Below are positions 1 to 9,323 of a DNA stretch of 64,000 nt, piece by piece. A model generated the notes under the pieces. It saw nothing but the letters and a program-made list of their open reading frames with translations, made no database searches and was not told the origin of the DNA. Position numbers and translations under genes: made by a program. The DNA is from Allantophomopsis cytisporea (Eukaryota; Ascomycota; Leotiomycetes; Phacidiales; Phacidiaceae): positions 1,302,001 through 1,366,000 of the forward strand of contig CP103021.1 of assembly GCA_024752435.1 (NCBI GenBank), written 5' to 3'. Position 1 is the stretch's first letter. Every line of letters begins with the position of its first letter.

Positions 1-611
1 ACAGATGTAGACTGAGATGTCGGAGGTGTTGGCGAATTGCTACCGTCGGAAGATGTCTCTTCCTTCGTAGATTGTAAGACAACAGGAGCTGGAGAATCTG
101 GAACCGATTTGGAGTAGAAACTTGGAATTGGAAGGGCGGAAGGTGCTGGTGATGCATGAAATGTTGGACCAGCATACGCAGCTGTTGGAGCTGATGCAGC
201 TGGTGTAGGGATAGGTTTGCTTCCTTTGGTTTCGGTGCTGAGTGAAACCCCGGTCAATGGCGGACTAACATGCTCATTGTTGAGAACATGCGGTGATGCA
301 GATAACTTTCTTGGTTTGTTCTTATTCTTTGAACGCTGCTTCGAAGAGTTATCTACAGCTGCCGTAGATCCCATGTTTTTCGTAGGGGGTATGTTTTGAT
401 CAGGTCTCCTAGGCGTTCTTGGCGGTGTTGAAGGTTGAAAGTGATGTGCGACAGCATGAGTATTATCGCGGTAAGAGTTCGTGTTATTGAGATGATGAGG
501 GTTCTGAGGATGTGAAGCAGTTGATGAAGGTTCTGAAGCTGCTGCGCTTCGAGAATGACGGTGTCTGCCCGGATGCCCTTTTGGTGCCACGAGAGGCACA
601 AAGTCCGACAT
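1..611 (-). CDS. Edc1/PNRC-like mRNA decapping activator, C-terminus cut by window edge
   Basis: An open frame on the minus strand runs from an ATG at 611 to the window edge without a stop (203 codons visible). The protein is Ser/Pro/Asn-rich and looks disordered. At 117-176 it holds YAGPTFHASPAPSALPIPSF. This resembles the bipartite element of Edc1/Edc2 and PNRC proteins: a YAGxxF decapping-activation motif followed by a short proline-rich LPxPxF segment. In that family the first part stimulates Dcp2 and the second binds the Dcp1 EVH1 domain, so the inferred role is cytoplasmic activation of mRNA decapping. A basic patch (KQRSKNKNKPRK) precedes it and could bind RNA. The start has an A at -3 and lies about 710 bp from the divergent RBX1 start. 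The family call rests on this one motif; a different disordered protein that binds Dcp1 is possible. Confidence 0.6.
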   Translation of the reverse strand, partial: MSDFVPLVAPKGHPGRHRHSRSAAASEPSSTASHPQNPHHLNNTNSYRDNTHAVAHHFQPSTPPRTPRRPDQNIPPTKNMGSTAAVDNSSKQRSKNKNKPRKLSASPHVLNNEHVSPPLTGVSLSTETKGSKPIPTPAASAPTAAYAGPTFHASPAPSALPIPSFYSKSVPDSPAPVVLQSTKEETSSDGSNSPTPPTSQSTS

Positions 612-1322
612 GTTTTTCAAATATGCAAGTCAGAGAAAAGATGGTAATGAAGAGCGGCTTTCGGCGAAGCAGACGTGCTGTACAACACAGATGTGGGATG
701 ATTTGGGATGCGTTGATAAGGTTGACTGATCTATTCGTGAGGTGTTGTCGGCGGACGTGCTGATGCGTGTGTTGTGTAGAAGATAGAGTTGTATGGAAGA
801 AGGTTATTTAGAGGTACGAGCGTTGGTATCATTGCTTCTTGTTTTCCTTCTTGTGGTTGATTTAGTTGTAGTTGGTGAAGAGAGCTTGTCGAGGAGGCTG
901 AAATGACATACGGAAAGCGGGCACTCTTCGTTGTTCGGCGGCAGTAGTAAGGCTAAACTGCTTTTGGGTATTTGTGACTTGTATCTTTCAGAGGCATCTT
1001 GTAAATCATAGACTAATGGTAGAGAGCACCTTAAATGAACAACGTTGTAAAGGGTCTTTTACGTTTATCAATTCAAAGACGGCCCAAGAAGATCTTCTGC
1101 TGTTGGACAGACTTTGAAAATCTCAGAATCGAAAATCGCTCCAGTTTGAATGCTGATTCTTTTGCATTCGTCGTCATCTCGGTACATTCCACTCTCACTC
1201 TCTTCGGCCTCATCGAAGGCACCTAAGCGTAGCTACAGCAGGCACCCTATCGCCAAACTTACCCCACACCTCTCTTTCATCAGCAACTTTCGACATCAAA
1301 CAATCTAGTACAACGATACAAC
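612..1322. other. intergenic, divergent promoter region
   Basis: 711 bp between the divergent decapping-activator and RBX1 starts. Only short random frames are present. I see no repeat or RNA gene; it should contain both promoters and 5' leaders. Confidence 0.5.
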
Positions 1323-1865
1323 ATGGCGGACGTTGATATGACCGATGCTCCAGTTGCCTCTGGCGCTGCAACGCCAGTCAAGAAGGCTGCCAGCAAAGTT
1401 TCGAAAGCCGATGGCGGTGTTGATGGCAAGAAGCGATTTGAGGTTAAGAAGGTAAGCAAACTGCGCTATCCAGCCAGCGCATGAAAACTGACTTCTATTC
1501 CAGTGGAACGCGGTAGCTCTCTGGGCTTGGGATATCGTCGTTGATAACTGTGCTATTTGCAGAAATCACATCATGGATCTTTGTATGCCCTCCACCTCGA
1601 TTTCGATCAGCTCAGTCTACAAAAATGACTAACACTGTACAGGTATCGAGTGCCAAGCAAACCAGGCTTCTGCTACCAGTGAGGAGTGTACTGTTGCGTG
1701 GGGCATCTGCAATGTAAGAAATGCTTTACTGGAGGTTTCCATGATCAAGCTAACATCTTCACCTAGCACGCTTTCCACTTCCACTGTATCTCCCGCTGGC
1801 TGAAGACTCGTCAAGTCTGCCCACTCGACAACAGAGATTGGGAGTTCCAGAAATATGGTCGCTGA
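1323..1865 (+). CDS. RBX1: RING-box protein Rbx1/Hrt1 (cullin-RING E3 ligase subunit)
   Basis: Four exons: 1323-1451, 1504-1582, 1643-1713, 1767-1865, giving 125 residues. The introns are 52, 60 and 53 nt with GT/AG ends and CTRAY-like branch points. The C-terminal 70 residues form a RING-H2 finger: CAICRNHIMDLC, then CQAN, then C..AW..CNHAFHFHCISRWLK, then CPLDN. Rbx1 recruits ubiquitin- or Nedd8-charged E2 enzymes to cullins, so it acts in SCF and related ligases in nucleus and cytoplasm. The N-terminal 40 residues are Ala/Lys-rich and disordered, while the tryptophan-rich strand (KKWNAVALWAWDIVVDNC) that threads into the cullin is intact. Length fits the family (about 108-125). Confidence 0.95.
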
Positions 1866-2193
1866 TATCCACTCCCTACGATGGATGTAAGGCGAGTGCT
1901 TGGATGGGAATATGGCCTACAGCGAATGAAGATCTGACGACTTGAAGTGAAGGCTATAAGGCCAGGGAACAATTCTGCTGCATGGGCTTTTTACGAGTAT
2001 GCATCATACAAGGCGTCTGGCGTGGTTATATTTTCCGAGGGCTGTGAGGATTTATCTCAAAGCAGATGCACAAGCAGAGCGAATCATAGGTAGTTGTGCA
2101 GACTATAAACTATGTGAACATGCTCCGCAGAGCCTCTGGTATTTCAAAAACTCCGCGACGCCTCCCTCTGATCTCTTTGCTTCTAGTATGCTT
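1866..2193. other. intergenic, convergent 3' ends
   Basis: 328 bp between the RBX1 stop and the SPC1 stop. Nothing recognisable beyond expected 3' UTR sequence. Confidence 0.5.
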
Positions 2194-2569
2194 TCATGAA
2201 ATGCGCTTCCCATCCACGATGATTCCTCCTGAAAGCACCTCACTACCAGCCACTGGCAACCAAGTCAGAGGCTCTTTGTTGAAGAGTGGCCAGGGTGGAA
2301 CGATGATGAGGAAGGTGATTGCAGTGCCGGCGAGGCCAATCCAAAGGGCCAAAGTGATGTTCTGTAAGAAGTAACCAACGATAAAGGCAATTGCCTATCC
2401 ATAATATGTCAGTAAGAAGAGATATCATGGTGTATGGACTGTGGGACGCAGTGCTTACACCAGCTGTCGTAAGTAGAGCAGTAGCTCCCATTTCCGCCAA
2501 TCGCTGACCCTCGAAATCAATTTGTCCTTCCGCAATGTCGCGGACCTGTTCTAACATTTGATCTGCCAT
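2194..2569 (-). CDS. SPC1: Signal peptidase complex subunit 1 (Spc1/SPC12)
   Basis: Two exons on the minus strand, 2459-2569 and 2194-2394, separated by a 64-nt intron (GTAAGC donor, GGATAG acceptor), give 103 residues. The N-terminus (residues 1-35) has the family pattern of a short amphipathic stretch with IDFEGQRLAE. Two close membrane hairpin segments follow (ATALLTTAG/AIAFIVGYFLQNITLA and LAGTAITFLIIVPPWPLF). The tail carries the typical PPWP-F-P-W pattern. Spc1 is a small ER membrane subunit of signal peptidase that helps keep the enzyme from cleaving membrane proteins. Retaining the intron gives a different, unrelated reading, so the spliced form is preferred. Confidence 0.93.
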
Positions 2570-3789
2570 GGTTGTTGCAAGATGAATGATGGAAATATAG
2601 CTGGTTATAGTGAAGGGGCGGGCTGCAGAAAAGGGCAGAGCTTCGTGTTCACTCGGGGCACACGAGGCTGCGTTCGTCAACTTGCGATACCTCAAGCTGG
2701 CCTGATACCCCCCGGAGTAGGTTAAGGTTGCAGCCAAAGTTGTAGCATTGGCACGTGATTATCTTCTAACTTATTCAGTACTACCTACCTGTGGTATCCA
2801 CCTATTGTTTACTTGCCTGTAGATATGTACATACATCACCTTACCTTACATTACCTCAGAGCCATGCTTTTTCTTTCTTTTTTGCTTTAGAAAGTTGTTT
2901 TGATTGTAACTTTGATTCAGATTCTTCGCTTCCGTTCTCTCCGTGTCATTTCATTCACCTATTGCCACGCAAGGCAAGGGGAAATTCATATATTCATGAA
3001 ACGAGCGACTGACTATAAGTACGTAGTTGCAAGTTTCTACTCTAGATTTAAAGATATGACATCCGTGTTTATTTATACGGGTTATGTACGCCGACCGCGC
3101 CTTGATATGGTCTAGAATGTTGCATACTACGCAGTACAAAGTATGGCATGCATGTACAGCCAGCCAAGCCGGCCGAGGAAAGCGATCAAAGCTTTTGTAC
3201 AATATGCAGGCAGCAGGTTCTTTGCGGCTGAATGGAACAAAAGTCTCTTGAGTCCTGCATAATACGAGAGTTCCCAATGCGTAAAAGATCGCGAGGGAAT
3301 TCGACGACGATGTTGCATAGAACATGGCTCAATAATGTCAGCTCCCTTCCGTCGCTCATGTTTCGATTTCTATTTGGGGGTCAACAAATACCACCCCCCT
3401 CCATTTGTCCTACCAGGCCTCCCGTCATGCTCATTACGGTCAGTATCTCCATGAAACTGCCTATGATATGAATACATGCTGAGTTCCACCGTGCCACCCA
3501 TCCCTCCTCCATGACTCCTTTGCCTGCACACTGACAAGTGTAGGTTTTGATGACTGCGCGTGCATTGGAAGTAAATCCCTCATCTTAAATAACGCATGGC
3601 GGGACGATAAGGTAGGTCGGTAGGTATGTATGTATGTATGTATGTACATAGTCAGGAAAAAGCTCTCCTATGGGTGGATACCCAAGAGGATTTCCCTTGA
3701 TGTTTTCCGCCTTCACAGACATACAGACATACAGACATCGAGACGTCGTAGAAACGAATGACGAAGTGCTTGAACTTCCTCGAGCGATG
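2570..3789. other. intergenic with GTAT and CAGACATA microsatellites
   Basis: Upstream of SPC1 and of the CorA transporter leader. Contains TACCTAC/ACCTTACC runs at about 2783-2850, a (GTAT)n tract at 3624-3645 and an ACAGACAT tandem at 3715-3737. An open frame starting at 3670 has no recognisable domain and was not called. Confidence 0.5.
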
Positions 3790-4717
3790 CTTCCTTTCAC
3801 GTCGCTTTCATTGGGAAAAGAGATACAAATCGCCTTAACCGTCCTTGGCAGAGGCCATATCTATCGCTCAATTCTGCCGAATTTAGTGGTCTTATTTGTG
3901 TGCCAAGGCTCGTTCTCTGATCCAAACGCCGCTCCACTCACTGCACGCATTTCTCTTTTGCACCAAGTACCAAGTACCCCCCTTCAAGTGCGGCTGGGCT
4001 ACCAGAAAGATCTCGACACTTTCCAACCCATCAAAACCCACCCACGGTTCTCCGAGCTGCCAAATACCACCATAACATCAGTAACAACGAAAACAACAAA
4101 AATAAATACAACTTGTCAAGTGCTTCAGAGTCCTTCGGAGCATTGTTTACTCGCAACATCCGCACGATATCGAACGCATATCGTATCGACTCTTTGTCGG
4201 GTGTGACTTTGCGCAACGTCATATCACCACCCACCTACACAAATTTTCCTCCGATCAAGACCACCAACCACCACACTTGCATCGTCGATTTTCTCGCTCT
4301 CCTCGCTCACCCTCCAAAGTTCTTTTCATCGCCTCGGCGGCATTGAATTCTCAAACCACCAAGTTGGCGGGCTTCGTACTCAAGAGCGTCACCTTCATTC
4401 GTCCCCTGCTAGGTCCACGATACTGGGCCTACGGCGGTGACCAGAAGCCACCATAACTGGCCCTCAGCACGACCCATAACAACATACATACTGCGATACA
4501 AACGAACTATTAGTTCGGAGTCTTGAAAGAGACAAGGAGAAGGTGTGGGAGGCCATCCACAGCACCAGACGTAAACTGTGCAGGGACGACCTGTGCAAGT
4601 TCGATTATCAAATTGGAGACCACACGCGGTGGGCGCTCGGTGCGACTCACCTTATCAAAATAGTAATAGGCGGCGAGCAGTTTCCAGATTTCAAGAAAAG
4701 CTTTTGCTTGCGACAGG
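3790..4717 (+). promoter_or_regulatory. ATG-free long 5' leader of the CorA/Mnr2-like gene (inferred)
   Basis: From just after the ATG at 3787 to the transporter start codon at 4718 there is no ATG in any of the three sense frames over 928 nt. CAT, which is ATG on the other strand, occurs roughly 19 times. This strand-specific gap is what a long 5' UTR kept free of upstream starts would look like. The text is C/A-rich, with CCACC and AACAAC runs, as in many fungal leaders. Leader introns are possible but I could not place them. The transcription start is unknown. Confidence 0.6.
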
Positions 4718-6595
4718 ATGTCCGACCAGGAAACCCACTCTTTCGATGACACTCGTTACAGCACTCCGGTGCCTGAACTTGATGACCATCGACACCAATC
4801 GGTTTCTGTACAGAAACATGATCGATCTCGACGTGGTACGGTGGACACTTTGTATGGCGCTGCTGCCATGAAGGCAATGGGACCGGATCTTTCCCATGTC
4901 AACGACGCCCTCTTGCACACAAATGCACACGACTTTGAGGAAGCCATAATCGATGAAGAGTCGCAAGGACTCTCACCATGCCCCATGGTTCGCCGGCCAA
5001 CAGTAACGTCCGTTTCTTCTAGATCCGCCTCGCCACCCAACTCTGTGAAGGCATTTGCTGCTGCTCGAAGACGCGAAAGGGGCTTGTCAACTTCAGAAGG
5101 AAATGGCCTCAATCGCACTATCTCTAATGTTACCCACCGTAGTCATCGCACCTACCGCAGTAACCACAGTGGTCGCAATCGAAGATATACCAACGATAAC
5201 GATGCTGCTAGTGTAGCTATCTCCATTCAATCTGCTGAGGAAGATGTCTGCTTCCCGCAACCTCAAGACGCCAAGCGTGACAAAAAGAAGCTGTATATCG
5301 ACTTTGAGTACCTCGAAAAATTCATAGAAGAAGAGGATCGCGATCCAAGCCCCCCTAAAGGCCAGCCAACGTGTCGTGTTTTTAATGATCTGCGAAATGT
5401 TAGCCACCAGCCAAACGCTATGAACTCTGATGGAGACATCGTGGAGATTCCTTCTGGAGACTCCTCGACTGTCCAAGAGAAGATCCCAAGAGCTTCTTTC
5501 GGCGAGGATTTTGAGGACGCACGTCCTCCACAGAAGGATGCCCAGCGATTCAGCTTTTTCTCCTCTGCATGGGAATCGACTATCCATGCTGCTGATTTTG
5601 GAGACCTCATTATGCCAGGGGAAAGTCTTGAGCAACTTTTTGAGTTGCCTAACGATGACCAAGATGGTGTCTGGTGGCTGAATATGGACAACCTCTCCGA
5701 AGAAGAGATTCGCTCAATCTGCAAGGCCTTCGGTATCCATCCCTTGACTATTGAGGATATTGGAACACAGGAGACCCGAGAGAAGATCGAGCTATTTCCT
5801 TCTTACTACTTCGCATGCTTCCGTTCCTTCCATGTCGTTACGACCGATGAGGGCCAAGAGCTTGAGCCATTTAATATCTACGTGGTTGTTTTCCGTGAGG
5901 GCACTCTCAGTTTTAGCTTCTCGCCAAATCCACACGCTGGCTCTGTGCGAAAGCGAATTGCGATGTTGAAAGATTATGTTGCTTTGAGCAGCGACTGGAT
6001 ATGTTACGCTCTCATTGATGACATTGTCGATTCATTCGCTCCTAGTATCTCTAAAATTGAGCACGAGACAGACAGCATAGAAGACCAGGTATTCATAGCA
6101 CGGTCAGAAGACATGCATGGCTTTCTGCGACAAATTGGTGATGTTCGAAAGAATGTTATGGGTTTAATGAAGCTTCTGGGTGGAAAGGCCGACGTCCTGC
6201 GTGGCTTCACCAAACGCTGCAATGAGAACTACAACGTCACCCCTCGCATGGACATTGGTCTTTACCTGGGTGATATCCAAGATCACGTTGTCACTATGAT
6301 GTCCAACCTCACACACTTTGAAAAGATGCTTTCTCGCTCCCACAGCAATTACTTGGCTCAACTATCCATCGATAACATCGCTCAGGGCAACAAAGCCAAT
6401 AAAGTCTTGAGTAAGATCACTATACTTGCATCGATTCTTGTTCCTCTTAACTTAATTTGTGGTATGTTTGGTATGAACGTTGCTGTTCCATTCAAGAACA
6501 GCGAGTCGCTCCTACCATTCTTCATGATTTTACTTATACTGGTGCTCTTCACCATAGTGTCATTGGGCACAGCACGACGGATGCGATACATCTAA
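4718..6595 (+). CDS. CorA-family Mg2+ transporter (Alr1/Mnr2 type)
   Basis: Single exon, 625 residues. The first 290 residues are a Ser/Arg-rich cytoplasmic region. A CorA-type domain follows (about 300-560), with DGVWWLNMDN, SICKAFGIHPLTIEDI and LSFSFSPNPHAGSVRKR. The C-terminus has two membrane helices: LSKITILASILVPLNLICG ending in the signature GMFGMN (GMN about residues 585-587), and LLPFFMILLILVLFTIVSL. The GMN loop is the ion selectivity filter of CorA pentamers. Fungal members are plasma-membrane Alr1 or vacuolar Mnr2; with no targeting signal I can trust I leave that open. It is shorter than yeast Alr1/Mnr2 because of a smaller N-terminus. It is preceded by an unusually long ATG-free leader. 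Confidence 0.93.
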   Translation: MSDQETHSFDDTRYSTPVPELDDHRHQSVSVQKHDRSRRGTVDTLYGAAAMKAMGPDLSHVNDALLHTNAHDFEEAIIDEESQGLSPCPMVRRPTVTSVSSRSASPPNSVKAFAAARRRERGLSTSEGNGLNRTISNVTHRSHRTYRSNHSGRNRRYTNDNDAASVAISIQSAEEDVCFPQPQDAKRDKKKLYIDFEYLEKFIEEEDRDPSPPKGQPTCRVFNDLRNVSHQPNAMNSDGDIVEIPSGDSSTVQEKIPRASFGEDFEDARPPQKDAQRFSFFSSAWESTIHAADFGDLIMPGESLEQLFELPNDDQDGVWWLNMDNLSEEEIRSICKAFGIHPLTIEDIGTQETREKIELFPSYYFACFRSFHVVTTDEGQELEPFNIYVVVFREGTLSFSFSPNPHAGSVRKRIAMLKDYVALSSDWICYALIDDIVDSFAPSISKIEHETDSIEDQVFIARSEDMHGFLRQIGDVRKNVMGLMKLLGGKADVLRGFTKRCNENYNVTPRMDIGLYLGDIQDHVVTMMSNLTHFEKMLSRSHSNYLAQLSIDNIAQGNKANKVLSKITILASILVPLNLICGMFGMNVAVPFKNSESLLPFFMILLILVLFTIVSLGTARRMRYI

Positions 6596-7281
6596 TACTT
6601 TGTTGCGCCTACAAAAACAGCATTTGGATTTCCATATCGACGCTCCTTTGGCGATATTTGATTACTCGTTTCGACTTTGGACTGCCTGCTATTCGTACTT
6701 ACAGCGGTTTCGTTCATTGTCTTCTTCGGAATTTTGCGATTCTACGTCAATACCGTCGCATCAACCCGGGGTATTTCGTCTCAGGATTTCACTTTGTGTT
6801 TTGTCTTTTTAGTTTTGGATTTATTTCATTTGTCTCTTGGTCTTCTGCTTCAATTTCCTTTCCTGTTCTAATGGCGTGTTTTCAGAGGACATTCAGTATA
6901 TTTTGCACCGTATTTGACCCGTCAGTAGAGGTTCATACATGATAGCTCTCTTAATGTACTGTATATTCGAGAAGTCCAGCAAGCCCTAATGACAAAATTG
7001 TGAAGTAACGATTTGTGATTCTTGAATAAATTTGAAAACGGACATGTATTGAATTAATTCCAATAAAACATATAAAATTTTGTTCTTCAGGAAAGTCGAT
7101 GGATGTATGGTCATCACGTGAGTCGCGTCAACGAAATTTGAGGTCATCGGAATAATTTGCGATGTTCCAAACACCCATCCAAGTTTCGAGCAGAAAATCG
7201 AACCCGCCATAATCGCACTGGTCTCTCTCTCATTCTCACAAACCCTCCACCAAAGCCTTCAACCAATCAACCTTTACAGCC
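6596..7281. other. intergenic, AT-rich 3' region and TIM8 promoter
   Basis: 686 bp. T-rich sequence downstream of the transporter stop, with AATAAA-like stretches near 7025-7070, is probable 3' UTR and poly(A) region. The last 100 bp before 7282 should be the TIM8 promoter and leader. Short frames here look random. Confidence 0.5.
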
Positions 7282-7731
7282 ATGGACTCCGGACCCCAAT
7301 TCGATGCCAGCCAGTTCTCAGACAAGGACAAGGCCGAGCTCCAGCAGTTCGTCGTGAACGAGAGCAAGAAGGCGCAGATTCAGCAAAGTATGTTCTATCA
7401 CAGCACACAATCCGCAGGTGAATCAGAGGCGCTACAATCGCTGAAAAGTCCACCGCTTTCATTGGGAGATTTGCCGCCCCCGCCCTCCTCAGCCTATGCG
7501 CATTTTCTTACCTTCATATCTTGTGGCTTTACTACGGCATGTGCTGACATTTTACCTTACACAGCTGTGCACCAGCTCACAGACATCTGCTTCAGAAAGT
7601 GCGTGGGAACCATTAAGAGCGGGAAGCTCGAGAAGGGCGAGGAAACGTGTGCTCAGAACTGCGTGGACAGGTTCCTCGATGGCAACATGACTGTCATTAA
7701 GCATTTGGAGGCTATGAACAGAAGAGCTTAA
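7282..7731 (+). CDS. TIM8: Mitochondrial intermembrane-space chaperone Tim8
   Basis: Two exons, 7282-7387 and 7565-7731, joined across a 177-nt intron (GTATGT donor, CTGAC branch, ACAG acceptor), give 90 residues. The second exon has the twin CX3C motif of small Tims: CFRKC and, 16 residues later by the family spacing, CAQNC, followed by RFLDGNMTVIKHLE. The sequence QxVHQLTDICFRKC matches Tim8 rather than Tim9, Tim10 or Tim13. Tim8-Tim13 hexamers escort hydrophobic precursors such as Tim23 across the intermembrane space. The intron length is a multiple of three and has no in-frame stop, so an unspliced message would encode a 149-residue variant. Confidence 0.93.
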   Translation: MDSGPQFDASQFSDKDKAELQQFVVNESKKAQIQQSMFYHSTQSAGESEALQSLKSPPLSLGDLPPPPSSAYAHFLTFISCGFTTACADILPYTAVHQLTDICFRKCVGTIKSGKLEKGEETCAQNCVDRFLDGNMTVIKHLEAMNRRA

Positions 7732-8149
7732 ATTTGATGGCTCTGGTGAAGAATACAAGGTTGGAGAAATCAAAGAACCTTTTCATTACGAATTGAGTTC
7801 GGCGGGCACGGAAGCATACAAAAAGAATATGCTATGTATCATCATTGCATTACACATGGCGCGGATTGAATGACAGCACTAGAAGGGCATGGTTCCAATT
7901 GTACAATATTTTCACGGGCCAAAGTTTTGATGTCGCATTCGCCTTGGAACTTTCATATAAATTTACGCATTGCGCATATCACATCAGGTGAAGAAGAGTC
8001 TTAAAGTGATTGGGCGAAGGGCTTGTGCAAATTCAAGTTGGTATACTCAAGTGACGCCATGCATATGCAAATCCTAGCCCTTCCTTCGTAGCCACGAAGT
8101 TTTCTTTTTGACCTAAAACCCAATTCATAAACCCAATTCCGCAAGACGC
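7732..8149. other. intergenic, convergent 3' ends
   Basis: 418 bp between the TIM8 and L25 stop codons. No repeat or RNA gene seen; probably both 3' UTRs. Confidence 0.5.
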
Positions 8150-8990
8150 TTAGACGATGGCGAGCTTGGTGGCAGCAATGTCGAGAGCATCGACATCTGG
8201 GGTAAGGCGGGCAAAGGCCTTCTTGGAACCGTCTGGGCTAAAATTCATGTCAGTACAAGATCTAGTGAGAAACATCTCTACATATTTAGAGACGTACCGG
8301 ACGAGGGTGTTGATCTTGACGGTGTCAATGTCGTAGAGCTTCTTAAGAGCCTCCTTGATCTGGCGCTTGTTGGCCTTGATGTCGACAATGAAGACAAGGG
8401 TGTTGTTCTCCTCGATCTTCTTCATGGCACTCTCGGTGTTGAGAGGATGGATGATGACCTTGTGCTCATCAAGCTTTGGCTGGGAAGCGAGAGCCTTGCG
8501 TGGGTACTTTGGAGCACGGGAGAGCTGAAGAGTCTTTGGCTGGTGGAAGGTCGTCGAGAGACGGACCTTGCGGACCTTGTGGGAGTGGACCTGAAGATCT
8601 TAATTAGCATCTCGAGTTTGGTGATTGAGATTGTAGGAATACTTACACCCTTGAGGGTAGCCTTAGCAGCGGCAGAGGCCTGCTTGTTTCCCTTGCCGGC
8701 TTGGGAGGCGCCACCTGTAAAACTTACGCATCAGCAATCGCTCTGGATGAACTCGCAATAGCTGCTTTTGCTGGTGCGCATATTGTGTATTTTTTTTTTG
8801 GATATCCAATATTGGTTCTTCCGCCAACTCATCGTACTGAACTGCATCTACTTCTTGTGTGTATTTTCGAAATTCATTTTCAGATCTCTCGAGTCGCGCA
8901 GAGGATACTTTGAGTTGACGGTCGAATCGCAGGATTCTTTCACGGGGCTGACATTGTATATGTACCTTTCTTCTGATCCTTTGGTGCCAT
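8150..8990 (-). CDS. RPL25: 60S ribosomal protein L25 (uL23; L23a)
   Basis: Four exons on the minus strand: 8966-8990, 8647-8714, 8298-8590, 8150-8237, giving 157 residues. The N-terminal tail is basic and Ala-rich (MAPKDQKKGG, KGNKQASAAAKATLKG). The globular uL23 fold follows: VRLSTTFHQPKTLQLSRAPKYPRK, YDIDTVKINTLVRPDGSKKA, ending DALDIAATKLAIV. uL23 sits at the peptide exit tunnel of the large subunit and docks SRP and nascent-chain factors. The first intron (251 nt, after only 25 coding bases) is much longer than the others (56 and 60 nt), a common pattern in ribosomal protein genes. The gene is divergent from BMT2, with 333 bp between start codons. Confidence 0.97.
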
Positions 8991-9323
8991 TGTGAAGGTC
9001 GAGGGTTTGTCGGTTGGTCGATGAAGTTTCGAAGGTCGTCGTCTTGTCTTGAAAATATTTGGAGGTTTGTGGGAATGAATGTGCGTCTCGCTTAGCTGCG
9101 AAAAGCTCTAGCCTATCTGACTTTAGCACGTTGGTTTTTATAGTGATCTAGTACGCAGTACTACCTATGCACGTCCCTCATATTATTGCCTCAGGATACA
9201 GCAACAATCTCAATGTTTTCCTACGATAAGATAAAGATTTCCACAGAAATTCTGGAGGATGAGTTGTAACGATACTGCAACTTTCTCGCATCTTTTCTCT
9301 CGAAACAGACAATTAGCACTCCT
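8991..9323. promoter_or_regulatory. shared divergent promoter RPL25 / BMT2
   Basis: 333 bp separate the start codons of two ribosome genes transcribed away from each other. I see no clear TATA box; a CTAGCCTATCTGAC stretch lies at about 9109-9122. A bidirectional promoter is inferred from spacing and shared function. Confidence 0.5.

Noticed and set aside
3670..4206. 178-codon plus-strand frame upstream of the CorA gene
   Set aside because: Low complexity, no domain, and most of it overlaps the ATG-free leader; its only ATGs are at its very beginning.
8715..8965. Possible box C/D snoRNA in the 251-nt first intron of RPL25
   Set aside because: GATGA- and CTGA-like words occur, but there is no good C box with a terminal stem at a plausible distance.
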